Below are positions 7,970 to 15,939 of a DNA stretch of 18,249 nt, piece after piece. Within the stretch, counting starts at the first letter, position 1. The number at the start of each line of letters is the position of its first letter. Both the position numbers and the translations under genes were made by a program. The stretch comes from Promethearchaeia archaeon. GTDB lineage: Archaea > Asgardarchaeota > Lokiarchaeia > Sigyniarchaeales > SOKP01. Under the pieces are notes generated by a model that saw only the letters and a program-made list of their open reading frames with translations, ran no database searches and had not been told where the DNA came from. The stretch spans positions 1 to 18,249 of the forward strand of contig JAHQWY010000032.1 in NCBI GenBank assembly GCA_029856445.1, in the 5' to 3' direction.

Positions 7970-8764
7970 TTAAATCGAATTTATAAATATATAAGCTTTT
8001 TTTACATTAGGAATCTGGTTTTCGAAATAATCTAATGAATGCGAATCAGAACCAACAAAAAATTTTCCTCCTTCCTTTAATAACTGAGATGTTATCTTCT
8101 TTGACGGAAATGAACGTCCAATACTGAATTTATTCCCAGATAAATTATATTCAATATGCATTTTATTCTTTATGCAAAGACGCCCTAAATCTAACACTCT
8201 GTTTTCTGAAATATCACAATCATCCTCAGGTTTTATATCATTTTCATTAATATATCGAAATATGGTATCAATATGGCAAATATTTCTGAAAATTTGAGAA
8301 TTTATCATCATTTTTGTTGTTTCAAAATATTCATCAATAATATCTTTCATTTTTTTTTTCTCAAGAAATTTAATTAATTTCTCTTTTGTTGTTACAGGAT
8401 AACCAGCAATCCATTCGTGGACAGTACCTCCAATGAAATCTAATTCTTTTTCATAATCATCCATAAATTCTAAGAGTTCAATTTCTCTATCTTTATAATA
8501 TTCAACTTCAAGTCCACATAAGATAAAATCATACGTTTCTTTCAACTCATCAAGTTCCTCTAGGTAATTATCTATATTCCCATTGTAGAAAGGATTATTT
8601 TTATCTTTTTCAATGGAATATAACTCATAGTGTTCAAGAAAACAAATGTTAATTTGATTGATTTCAGCAATCTTTATATAATCTTCGAAGTTAGGACCAT
8701 TTTCATCAATATCTGCGCTCCACTTAGCAGTATGAACATGATAATCAGTAAATTTAAACTTCAT
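7970..8764 (-). CDS. PHP-domain phosphoesterase, histidinol-phosphatase-like
   Basis: The 264-residue cytosolic protein has the full set of PHP metal-site motifs: DYHVH (H9, H11), LEH (E44, H45), GLEVEY (E86), TVHEW (H116), NICHID (H164) and GSDSH (D240, H242). These normally bind a trinuclear metal centre that hydrolyses phosphate monoesters. Length and spacing resemble HisK/HisJ histidinol phosphatases, which act in histidine biosynthesis. However, no his gene is nearby and PHP proteins have other substrates, so the specific substrate is uncertain. The gene is followed after 23 bp by the PAP2 phosphatase and lies 49 bp downstream of the CoA-transferase/GNAT gene. All three read leftward and may be one transcript, with possible internal starts. 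Confidence 0.85.
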   Translation of the reverse strand: MKFKFTDYHVHTAKWSADIDENGPNFEDYIKIAEINQINICFLEHYELYSIEKDKNNPFYNGNIDNYLEELDELKETYDFILCGLEVEYYKDREIELLEFMDDYEKELDFIGGTVHEWIAGYPVTTKEKLIKFLEKKKMKDIIDEYFETTKMMINSQIFRNICHIDTIFRYINENDIKPEDDCDISENRVLDLGRLCIKNKMHIEYNLSGNKFSIGRSFPSKKITSQLLKEGGKFFVGSDSHSLDYFENQIPNVKKAYIFINSI

Positions 8765-8813
8765 TATTTAACAAATTTTATAATTAAGAAAGAATAATAA
8801 AAATGCTGATTAA

Positions 8814-10706
8814 CTATTCAAATGAATCTTCTTTATCAAAAAATACTTCATAAAATAGTTCTTTTTCACCTTCTTCAGGTGGAGTTATTTTTGTGTATCC
8901 TCCCTGTCGAATAATACGGATAGTACTTTTATTTTGAATATGAATATTTCCATAAAATCCTTTAATTCCCTTTTCTTTTGCAATAATAATTAAATGTTGG
9001 TAAAGAAATGAGCCTACTCCTTTTCCTCGATAATCTTCTCTCACTAGAAAGCTATATTCTGCGGTATTTAATTTTGGATTTAAATAGTAGGTAGCATTCC
9101 CAACCATTTCTTCTTTACCGATTTCCCCTATAAACGCCCCTATCGAAAATATATTATCGTAATCAATGTTAACTTCACCTTGAGTTTTTGAATGTGTAAA
9201 TTCTTTTCTCATTCCAAAAAATCTTAAATATCTATCTCTCTCATTTAAAGAATAATATAATTCTTTTAGTAATGACTCATCTGTGGTTTTAACTGGTCTT
9301 ATTCTGATCTTTTCATTATTAAAGGCAGTGTAAATTGTTTCATATTCAGAAGGATATAAGCAAATACGTCCATTTTCATCACATGGAAGCAATTGATCTG
9401 AATAAATATAATTTAGTTTTTTTGCCTCCTCCAATAATGATTGTCGAAAGTTAGGGTGAGCAACACAGATCAGTTCAAGCACTCTTTCTCGAATTGTTTT
9501 ACCATGAAGATAAGCTACACCCCATTCTGTAACAACATAATGAACATCTCCACGGGATAACATTATTCCTGCTCCTTCATCCAAATGGGGTACAATCCTA
9601 GATTTTTTGCCATCTCGAGATGTCGAAGGGATAATTATAATCGGTTTCCCTCCTTTTGAAAATGCCGCACCCCTCATAAAATCTATTGTTTCTCCTAATC
9701 CTGAGTAAAAACGATATCCTTCTGTAGCAGCATTTACCTGACCTGTTAGATCAATTTGCCTAGCTGAATTTATTGAAACCATGTTTTTATTCATTCCAAT
9801 ATTTATTGGATTGCACACGTAATCTGAGGGAAAAAATTCTATATATGGATTGTTATGAACAAATTCATATAATTTTTTAGTACCTAATGCAAAACTCGTG
9901 ATAATCTTTTCAGGATGGTAATTTTTCTTTCGACATGTTAGGATCCCCCCTTCTATAAGGGGTATTATGTTATCTGTAATATAGTGTGAATGCATCCCTA
10001 GGTCCTTTTTATCAAATAAATATTTTAAACAGTTGTTTGGCAAATCTCCAAATCCTACATGGATCGTTGATTTATTTTCAACTAAATTTGCCAAATTTTG
10101 ACCTATTCTTTTAGCAATATCGTCTGGTTCATCAAATTGAAATTCTAACAAAGATACATCATTATATACGAAGAAATCGATTTCTTTCATGTGAATAAAA
10201 CTATTCCCTAAAGTACGAGGCATTTGAGGATTGATTTCAGCGATTGTAATAAAGGAGGATTGGGCTATTGGCTTCGCAATATCAATATTTATCCCTAGCG
10301 AGCAAAAACCATAGGGATCTGGAGGAGTGACTTGTATAAGAGCTACATCAATATGTTTTCGACCAGTAGTAATCAGTGAGGGGATCTCACTGGTATAAAT
10401 TGGAGTATAATCTGCTTGTCCTTTATTTATTTCCTCACGAAGAGTTTTACCGATAAAGAATGCATTGTGACGAAAAAGGTCTTCTGCTTTATCCTCGAAA
10501 TACTTTTCAGGTCCAATTGTTAAAAAATGAAGAATTTCAGTATCAATCAGCTTTTCTGAATGTTTTATTAATGTAGATGTTAATAATTGTGGCTCTGAAC
10601 ACCCAGAATCAATAAAAACCCTATTACCAGGAATAATTTTTTTAATAGCCTCTTCTGCACTAATTTCTTTATTTTTCCATTTATCTCTCCAAGCTTCAAC
10701 CTTCAA
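8814..10706 (-). CDS. Acetyl-CoA hydrolase/transferase-like domain fused to Pat-like GNAT acetyltransferase
   Basis: The 630-residue protein has residues 1-435 matching the acetyl-CoA hydrolase/4-hydroxybutyrate CoA-transferase family. Examples are a VTPPDPYGF block (126-134), the glycine loop HVGFGDLPN (216-224), FALGTKKLYEF (272-282), RIVPHLDEGAG (370-380) and VVTEWGVAYLHGK (391-403). Residues 465-620 are a GNAT domain with the acetyl-CoA loop DYRGKGVG (558-565) and a YLRFFG segment (493-498) typical of Pat-type protein acetyltransferases. In 4-hydroxybutyrate CoA-transferase the acyl-accepting Glu lies in a GIHSEM motif; here the aligned residue is His241 (GMHSHY, 237-242). The usual GGQ of the later glycine motif reads GET (338-340). 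The transferase half may therefore bind CoA esters without turnover. The start is TTG (10704-10706) with GGTG about 10 bases upstream. It is divergent from acetyl-CoA synthetase, suggesting a role in acetyl-CoA control. Confidence 0.85.
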   Translation of the reverse strand: MKVEAWRDKWKNKEISAEEAIKKIIPGNRVFIDSGCSEPQLLTSTLIKHSEKLIDTEILHFLTIGPEKYFEDKAEDLFRHNAFFIGKTLREEINKGQADYTPIYTSEIPSLITTGRKHIDVALIQVTPPDPYGFCSLGINIDIAKPIAQSSFITIAEINPQMPRTLGNSFIHMKEIDFFVYNDVSLLEFQFDEPDDIAKRIGQNLANLVENKSTIHVGFGDLPNNCLKYLFDKKDLGMHSHYITDNIIPLIEGGILTCRKKNYHPEKIITSFALGTKKLYEFVHNNPYIEFFPSDYVCNPINIGMNKNMVSINSARQIDLTGQVNAATEGYRFYSGLGETIDFMRGAAFSKGGKPIIIIPSTSRDGKKSRIVPHLDEGAGIMLSRGDVHYVVTEWGVAYLHGKTIRERVLELICVAHPNFRQSLLEEAKKLNYIYSDQLLPCDENGRICLYPSEYETIYTAFNNEKIRIRPVKTTDESLLKELYYSLNERDRYLRFFGMRKEFTHSKTQGEVNIDYDNIFSIGAFIGEIGKEEMVGNATYYLNPKLNTAEYSFLVREDYRGKGVGSFLYQHLIIIAKEKGIKGFYGNIHIQNKSTIRIIRQGGYTKITPPEEGEKELFYEVFFDKEDSFE

Positions 10707-11091
10707 GCTATGAATTCACCAATCTTTACACTCAATAACAGTTATATCATTAATATGTTTGATAAAAACCTAATTCTTTTACTTAATGTGTGTTCAACAA
10801 TATAATGTTTTTGAAACTTTAAATAATATTCTTTACAATACTATTTTTATGCTATTTATAAAAATGTTGTTTTAAACACACATTAAAAGGTTTTATTTTG
10901 TGGTTTAATATTTTATTAATGACAGTACTTATAGGCTTTAGATTCTGTATCTATTCATTATTAAAGTAAATTATCCATAAATAAAATGTTTAAATTCCAT
11001 TCAAATTTTTTTTGAATTAGAATTAACCTAAAATAAAATCAAATAAATAATAATTTGAAATAGTCATAAAAGTAATTAAAGAAATTCAAAA
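10707..11091. promoter_or_regulatory. Divergent regulatory region between CoA-transferase/GNAT and acetyl-CoA synthetase
   Basis: This is the longest gene-free stretch in the window (385 bp, very AT-rich). It contains no convincing ORF. Its main feature is a perfect 12 bp inverted repeat (listed separately) near the middle. TATA-like tracts are present on both strands, for example TTTAAATT near 10989 on the plus strand, but none is clearly better than background. Both promoters must lie here because the flanking genes diverge. Confidence 0.55.
10783..10886. repeat. Perfect 12 bp inverted repeat, arms 80 bp apart, candidate operator pair
   Basis: The left arm TTAATGTGTGTT (10783-10794) is the exact reverse complement of the right arm AACACACATTAA (10875-10886). 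Similarity continues loosely inward (CAACAATATAATG against the complement of the right side, TAAAACAACATT). The GTGTG core stands out against the AT-only surroundings. The position, midway between divergent acetyl-CoA genes, fits two binding sites for one regulator acting on both. A small relic element with terminal inverted repeats is the alternative; no target-site duplication is visible at the ends. Confidence 0.5.
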
Positions 11092-13083
11092 GTGAAAAAC
11101 ATAATGTCTAAAGAAGAAAGAATGGAAAGTATTCTCACTGAAAATCGTATATTTAATCCTGTTGACCTCAATCCAGATTACACCAAAACCGGTATGTCCA
11201 TGGAAGAATATAAGAGACTCTATAAGAAATCTATTGAGGATATGGAAGGTTTTTGGGGCGAACAAGCTAAACTGCTTAATTGGTTTGAACCTTATCAAAA
11301 AGTTTGGGAAAAAAATGATTTATTTCCTGGCAAATGGTTTGTAGGAGGAAAGCTTAATGTTGCTTATAATTGTTTGGACAGGCATGTTGAAGCGGGTAAT
11401 GGTGACAAAATTGCATTAATTTGGGAAGCAGATGAACCAGGACAAGTAAGAGAATTTACATATAAAGAGCTTTTAAAAGAAGTAAGCAAAGTAGCTAATG
11501 GTATGAAAAAATTAGGACTGAAAAAAGGTGATAGAGTTACTATTTGGTTACCTATGGTTCCTGAACTTGCTATAATTATGTTAGCGTGTGCTAGGATTGG
11601 TGTTATTCATTCAATTGTGTTTGGTGGTTTTTCAAAAGAAGCAGTAAAAGATAGAATAGACGATTCTGATTCTCGGCTTCTTTTTACCAGTGATGAGACA
11701 TTAAGAGCTGGCAAATATTATCCTAAAATGGTTGATGTAGTACAAATTATTGATAAGGTTCCAACCATAGAACATGTTATTGTTGTAAAGCGTTCTGGAA
11801 GAGATGTGCCTCATACCAATAAGGATATCTGGTATCATGATTTTATCGATGGAATGAGTGAAGAATGTGAACCTGAAGTAATGGATTCTGAAGATACTTT
11901 ATTTATATTATATACAAGTGGTACAACTGGAAAACCTAAAGGTGTTAAACATACTACTGCCGGATACATACTTTATACATCTTTTACCCACAAAGTTGTA
12001 TTTAATTATCAGGAAGGAGATATATGGTATTGTACAGCAGATATTGGTTGGATTACGGGTCATTCCTACATTGTATATGGGCCTTTAGCTAATGGTGCTA
12101 CTTCTTTAATGTTTGAAGGGGTTCCAACATATCCCGATGTTGATCGTTTTTGGGACATCGTTGAACGTCATAAAGTAACTCATTTCTATACAGCCCCTAC
12201 AGCAATACGTGCTTTAATGAGGTATGGTGATGAGCCGGTAAAAAGACATGACTTAAGTTCATTGAAGGTTCTTGGAACTGTTGGTGAACCAATAAATCCA
12301 GAGGCATGGACGTGGTATCATCGTGTAATAGGTAAAGAGCGTTGCCCTATTGTTGATACCTACTGGCAAACAGAGACTGGAGGTTTTATTATGACACCGA
12401 TTGCTACAGCAACTCCTACAAAACCGGGATCTTGTTGCATGCCATTTTTAGGTATTAAACCGGTTATTTTTGATTTAGAAGGTGATGAAATTACAGAACC
12501 TAATGAAGGTGGATACTTTGCAATTCAAACTCCTTGGCCTGGAATGTTGAGAGATGTTTGGGGTGATACAGAGAGATTTAAATCAACTTATCTTGAGCGT
12601 TATCCTGGATATTATTATACTGGCGATGGAGCTCGACGTGATGAGGATGGTTATTATTGGATTCTTGGAAGATTGGATGATGTAATAAAAGTGTCTGGGC
12701 ACAGAATAGGAACAATGGAAGTAGAATCTGCTCTTGTAAGTCATCCGAGTGTTGCTGAAGCTGCAGTTGCACCATTTCCTCATAAAATTAAAGGACAAGC
12801 AATTTGGGCATTTGTAACATTAATTCAAGGAGTTGAAAAATCAGCAAAATTATCTAAAGAGATAAGAAATCATGTTAGACAAGAAATTGGTCCAGTGTTC
12901 CAACCTGATGTCATCCAATTTGCTGACGATTTACCTAAAACTAGAAGCGGTAAGATTATGCGAAGAATTTTAAAAGCTATTGCTGCAGGGACAGATATAG
13001 GAAATGTCACAACACTAGCAGATCCTTCTGTAGTTGAGGAACTATTAGAAGAACGCAAGAAAATAGAAATTGGAACAGAATAA
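11092..13083 (+). CDS. acs: Acetyl-CoA synthetase, AMP-forming
   Basis: The 663-residue cytosolic enzyme turns acetate, ATP and CoA into acetyl-CoA, AMP and PPi. All ANL-superfamily motifs are intact: the P-loop YTSGTTGKPKG (274-284), DIGWITGHSY (317-326), VGEPINPEAW (397-406), DTYWQTETGG (422-431), YYTGDGARRDEDG (508-520), the hinge region GRLDD (526-530) and PKTRSGKIMRR (615-625). W425 aligns with the Trp that restricts Acs to acetate. K621 aligns with the catalytic lysine that bacterial Pat acetylates. Length is normal. GTG at 11092 gives the longest product, but ATG at 11104 looks better: the GTGA at 11092-11095 then serves as a ribosome site 8 bases upstream, which would remove four residues. 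A T-rich terminator follows. The gene is divergent from the CoA-transferase/GNAT fusion. Confidence 0.97.
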   Translation: MKNIMSKEERMESILTENRIFNPVDLNPDYTKTGMSMEEYKRLYKKSIEDMEGFWGEQAKLLNWFEPYQKVWEKNDLFPGKWFVGGKLNVAYNCLDRHVEAGNGDKIALIWEADEPGQVREFTYKELLKEVSKVANGMKKLGLKKGDRVTIWLPMVPELAIIMLACARIGVIHSIVFGGFSKEAVKDRIDDSDSRLLFTSDETLRAGKYYPKMVDVVQIIDKVPTIEHVIVVKRSGRDVPHTNKDIWYHDFIDGMSEECEPEVMDSEDTLFILYTSGTTGKPKGVKHTTAGYILYTSFTHKVVFNYQEGDIWYCTADIGWITGHSYIVYGPLANGATSLMFEGVPTYPDVDRFWDIVERHKVTHFYTAPTAIRALMRYGDEPVKRHDLSSLKVLGTVGEPINPEAWTWYHRVIGKERCPIVDTYWQTETGGFIMTPIATATPTKPGSCCMPFLGIKPVIFDLEGDEITEPNEGGYFAIQTPWPGMLRDVWGDTERFKSTYLERYPGYYYTGDGARRDEDGYYWILGRLDDVIKVSGHRIGTMEVESALVSHPSVAEAAVAPFPHKIKGQAIWAFVTLIQGVEKSAKLSKEIRNHVRQEIGPVFQPDVIQFADDLPKTRSGKIMRRILKAIAAGTDIGNVTTLADPSVVEELLEERKKIEIGTE

Positions 13084-13084
13084 A

Positions 13085-13104
13085 TTTTTTTTATTATTTT
13101 TTTT
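13085..13104 (+). terminator. T-rich archaeal terminator after acs
   Basis: Immediately after the acs stop codon come two runs of eight T (13085-13092 and 13097-13104) separated by ATTA. Archaeal RNA polymerase terminates on T-rich tracts without needing a hairpin, so this is a plausible end for the acs transcript. The converging gene at 13183-13638 reads these tracts as A-runs. Confidence 0.45.
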
Positions 13105-13182
13105 AAAGTCATTTCAAATACTAATTCTGAGAATTTACTCAATAAAATAAATTTCAAAGTACATTGATCCTAAGTTTTTTTC

Positions 13183-13638
13183 TCATTCTGAATTTATTAG
13201 TTTTTGAATGTGATTTCTCAAATATACTTCTAATTTAGGATCAGGAGGATATCCTAATTTAATATTTTTAGAAATCTCCTCATTTAAAAAACCCTCAATC
13301 TCATCAATTTTTTTAAACTTGCCTTCAAGCTCGAGTATTTCATTACTTTTCTTAATCACTTGCGATAAATAGACATATTTTATAATTGTAATGGCTTCCT
13401 CAGAATTACTTGACCCAATTACTAATGTAGTATTTCTCTCAAATAATTCTCCCATGTAGCTGAAAATATTGGTATTTCCCCACTTTTGAATTTTATCTTT
13501 TAAGAAATTCAGGACTCCTAGAATTTCAGAAGGATCCTTTTCCATCTCAAGTTTAAAGAATATTCCTGATTTTTCCTCATCTTCATATTTATTTAACAGT
13601 TTTTCAATATGATTGAGAAAATGATTTTTTGATGTCAT
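13183..13638 (-). CDS. Uncharacterised small alpha/beta protein
   Basis: The 151-residue protein starts at ATG 13636-13638. I do not recognise the family. It is soluble and charged, with no Cys, signal peptide or membrane segment. The first half alternates helices and short strands (SGIFFKLEME at about 24-33, TTLVIGSS at about 69-76), as in small profilin-like or Roadblock/longin-like folds, but no diagnostic motif is present. The second half is helical and acidic/basic. It converges on acs (99 bp apart) and is divergent from the HEAT-repeat gene (162 bp). Codon use matches the neighbours, and the open frame is long for such AT-rich DNA, so it is probably a real gene. Confidence 0.65.
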   Translation of the reverse strand: MTSKNHFLNHIEKLLNKYEDEEKSGIFFKLEMEKDPSEILGVLNFLKDKIQKWGNTNIFSYMGELFERNTTLVIGSSNSEEAITIIKYVYLSQVIKKSNEILELEGKFKKIDEIEGFLNEEISKNIKLGYPPDPKLEVYLRNHIQKLINSE

Positions 13639-13800
13639 AGATTAATTTTGATGTTATTAAATAATTATTATCTTGAATCTAAATTAGTTTTCATATTTTC
13701 GTTGATCAATAAACATAAATAAATCTTCTTTTTTGTATAATTTCAAAGGTTGTCAATTTACATATATTAACAATAAATTTATACAGGGTAAGGTTATCAA
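13639..13800. promoter_or_regulatory. Divergent spacer with candidate TATA box for the HEAT-repeat gene
   Basis: This is a 162 bp AT-rich spacer. TTTACATATA (13757-13766) on the plus strand would place the transcript start near 13787-13790, just before the ribosome-site-like AAGGT and the TTG start at 13801. No comparable site stands out for the minus-strand gene. Confidence 0.35.
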
Positions 13801-15471
13801 TTGTCTCCTAATAGTAAACAATTACTTGAAGAAATTAATTCCATGAATCCTAAAGAAGCAGTTGATTTGCTGCTTTTGATTTTAAAATCTTCAGAAAAAT
13901 GGGAAATCAAGGTAAAAGCTGTAGAAAAATTAACTCATTTTAGAGGATATCATAAAATTCCTCTTCAAGAATTTAAAAAAGTGTTTTTAGAAGATAAACA
14001 TCCTCAATTACGCACTGTTTTAATTAATTTATTAGCCGAATTTTACCCAGATGAGGGGATTAATTTTTTAAAAGAACAATATAAAAACTGTAGTGATGGA
14101 ACTGTTAGAAAGAATTTGATTGAAACAGTTGGTAAAATAAATTTAAATAAGTCTATTCCCTTCTTTATTGAAGCATTAAATGATGCAAATATAGAGTCTA
14201 AAAAGCTAGCAATAACCTTTTTAGGAAAATCAGGGAAAGAAAAAGCAATTACACCGTTAATTGAGTTGTTACACTTTAGAAATACAGAAATATATGATCT
14301 TTTACTAGATGCAATTGTAAGAATAGGAAAAAAAGGAAATTTACAAATATTTTATGATTACTTTAACTCAGAAGATCAAAATATTAAAAGAGAAATACCA
14401 GTTATTTTAGGGAAAATTGGTGACAAGGATAGCGAGGACATTTTAATATCAAAATTAAAAGATCCCTCCCCTTCAGTAAGACAGAATTCAGTAAAAGCTT
14501 TAGGAAAAATTATAGAATTGAAGAATATCAAGTATATATTAGATACTCTCAATGACCCAGAAATAGAAATAAGAAAAGAAGCTATTCGCGTGTTAGGAAA
14601 TGTAGGTAGTAAAAAAGCCATAAAACCATTATTAGAAATTTTAAAAGAAAAAGATATCAAAGTTAGAAACCTTACTCGAAATGCTCTATATAAAATTCTA
14701 ACAAAGTCTAAAAACTATGAGGTTCTTTATGACAGTATTAAGGGAAGAAATCTATTTTCTAGAAAGGAGGCAATTACATTAGTAGGGATGTTAAAAGATA
14801 GTAATTCAATTAATCTATTAATAAATACGTTCAATAGTACAGTCTCAAGTCTAAGAAGGTCCGCTTATAAGGCAATTTTAAGAATTCTGGATAAAGATGT
14901 TAATGATTTGATATTAAATGGTTTAGAGGATAAATCATGGCGAATTCGAATGTATTGTACAAAAATTCTGGGAGAAATAGCAGATCCTTCGACAATTAAG
15001 TTTATTTTTAATCTAATTGAGGATGAAAATGGAAGTGTTAGAAAGGCTGCAATTGATAGCTTAATCCATTTCAAATCTGATAAAATTATTGGTTTAGCAA
15101 AAGAAGCTATAAACAATTCAAATTGGAAGATTAGAAGAACAGGAGTAAAACTACTAATAAGAATCGGAGGTAATGAATCTATAAGTTTATTAATTTCATT
15201 GCTAAATGACGATGATATCTATATAAAAAGTTGGGCTGCTATGGCTCTTGGAAAATTTAAAAACCTAGATTCAATTGAACCATTCATTTCTTTATTAAAT
15301 GAATCGGATGATAAAACCCGGTTGTCAGCAGTTAAGGCACTTGGTGAAATCGGGAATAAAGATGCAATAAAACCTCTCATTGCAATATTAGGAGATGACA
15401 ATTGGGATTTTAGGAAGGAAGTAGAGAAAGCTTTAAACAAAATCAATCCTGATTGGATGAATGATTTATAA
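13801..15471 (+). CDS. HEAT-repeat (PBS-lyase-type) solenoid protein
   Basis: The 556-residue protein is built almost entirely from HEAT-like helical pairs of about 31 residues. Clear units follow the pattern D..xxVRxxAxxALGxIxxxxAIxPLIxxL, for example DPSPSVRQNSVKALGKI (222-238), the unit starting DPEIEIRKEAIRVLG (253-267), DENGSVRKAAIDSL (409-422) and the last unit with VKALGEIGNKDAIKPLI (513-529). Such proteins scaffold protein complexes. No PBS-lyase substrate pathway exists here, so the lyase name is only a family label. There is no signal peptide or membrane segment. The start is TTG at 13801 with AAGGT upstream; ATG at 13843 is an alternative that would shorten it by 14 residues. It converges with the Roadblock gene, leaving 12 bp between the stop codons. 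Confidence 0.9.
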   Translation: MSPNSKQLLEEINSMNPKEAVDLLLLILKSSEKWEIKVKAVEKLTHFRGYHKIPLQEFKKVFLEDKHPQLRTVLINLLAEFYPDEGINFLKEQYKNCSDGTVRKNLIETVGKINLNKSIPFFIEALNDANIESKKLAITFLGKSGKEKAITPLIELLHFRNTEIYDLLLDAIVRIGKKGNLQIFYDYFNSEDQNIKREIPVILGKIGDKDSEDILISKLKDPSPSVRQNSVKALGKIIELKNIKYILDTLNDPEIEIRKEAIRVLGNVGSKKAIKPLLEILKEKDIKVRNLTRNALYKILTKSKNYEVLYDSIKGRNLFSRKEAITLVGMLKDSNSINLLINTFNSTVSSLRRSAYKAILRILDKDVNDLILNGLEDKSWRIRMYCTKILGEIADPSTIKFIFNLIEDENGSVRKAAIDSLIHFKSDKIIGLAKEAINNSNWKIRRTGVKLLIRIGGNESISLLISLLNDDDIYIKSWAAMALGKFKNLDSIEPFISLLNESDDKTRLSAVKALGEIGNKDAIKPLIAILGDDNWDFRKEVEKALNKINPDWMNDL

Positions 15472-15483
15472 CAAGAAATGTAT

Positions 15484-15873
15484 TTAATTTGATAATGTAA
15501 TAATTTTTTGAATATATTTTTCTAATTTATCTACTATTATGTTAGTATTTGATTGTTTATTTAGTATACATATCAAAAATGAATTTTTATTAATCTCAAT
15601 TATAATAATTGTTTCTTCATTTAATTCTGCTATTATTTTATTGACTTTTTGATTACCTATTGCTTTACTTAAGCCCGTAGCTCCCTCTAAGACAGAGGCA
15701 CACATTGAAACGAATTCCTTGCTATTAATAGATTTTTCACTGTTTTCATTAATAATCTCCCCATTTCGGGTCACAAAAAAAATCCCTGAAAAGTTACCTT
15801 TGTTCTTTATTTCATTTAAAATTCGAATTATTGGGGAATTCTCCTCTGTTTCTTCTTTTTCGGTCTCTTTCAT
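15484..15873 (-). CDS. Roadblock/LC7-domain protein
   Basis: The 129-residue protein has an acidic N-terminal tail (1-13), then a Roadblock/LC7 fold: helix IIRILNEIKNKG (15-26), strands SGIFFVTRNGEII (29-41), a central helix FVSMCASVLEGATGLSKAIG (54-73) and strands TIIIIEINKNSFLICILN (88-105), ending in a helix (110-125). This arrangement and length are typical of MglB/LC7-type proteins, which dimerise and commonly bind small GTPases as regulators or scaffolds. Asgard archaea encode many. It is divergent from the M20-like gene across 66 bp. The Rag-like GTPase in this window is one possible partner, by family precedent only. Confidence 0.88.
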   Translation of the reverse strand: MKETEKEETEENSPIIRILNEIKNKGNFSGIFFVTRNGEIINENSEKSINSKEFVSMCASVLEGATGLSKAIGNQKVNKIIAELNEETIIIIEINKNSFLICILNKQSNTNIIVDKLEKYIQKIITLSN

Positions 15874-15939
15874 AATGCTAATTGCTTAAAGTTAAGATAA
15901 TTAAATTAATTAATTACCTAATTTAACTATTGAATATAA

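Noticed and set aside
10783..10886. The inverted repeat as a small transposable element
   Set aside because: Only 12 bp arms, no target-site duplication visible, and placement between divergent promoters fits regulatory sites better; not excluded.
12578..13157. Three minus-strand open frames across the 3' part of acs
   Set aside because: They overlap intact, highly conserved acs motifs and mutually overlap; no independent coding signal.
14376..15446. Minus-strand open frames inside the HEAT-repeat gene
   Set aside because: Antisense shadows repeating with the HEAT periodicity; no plausible products.
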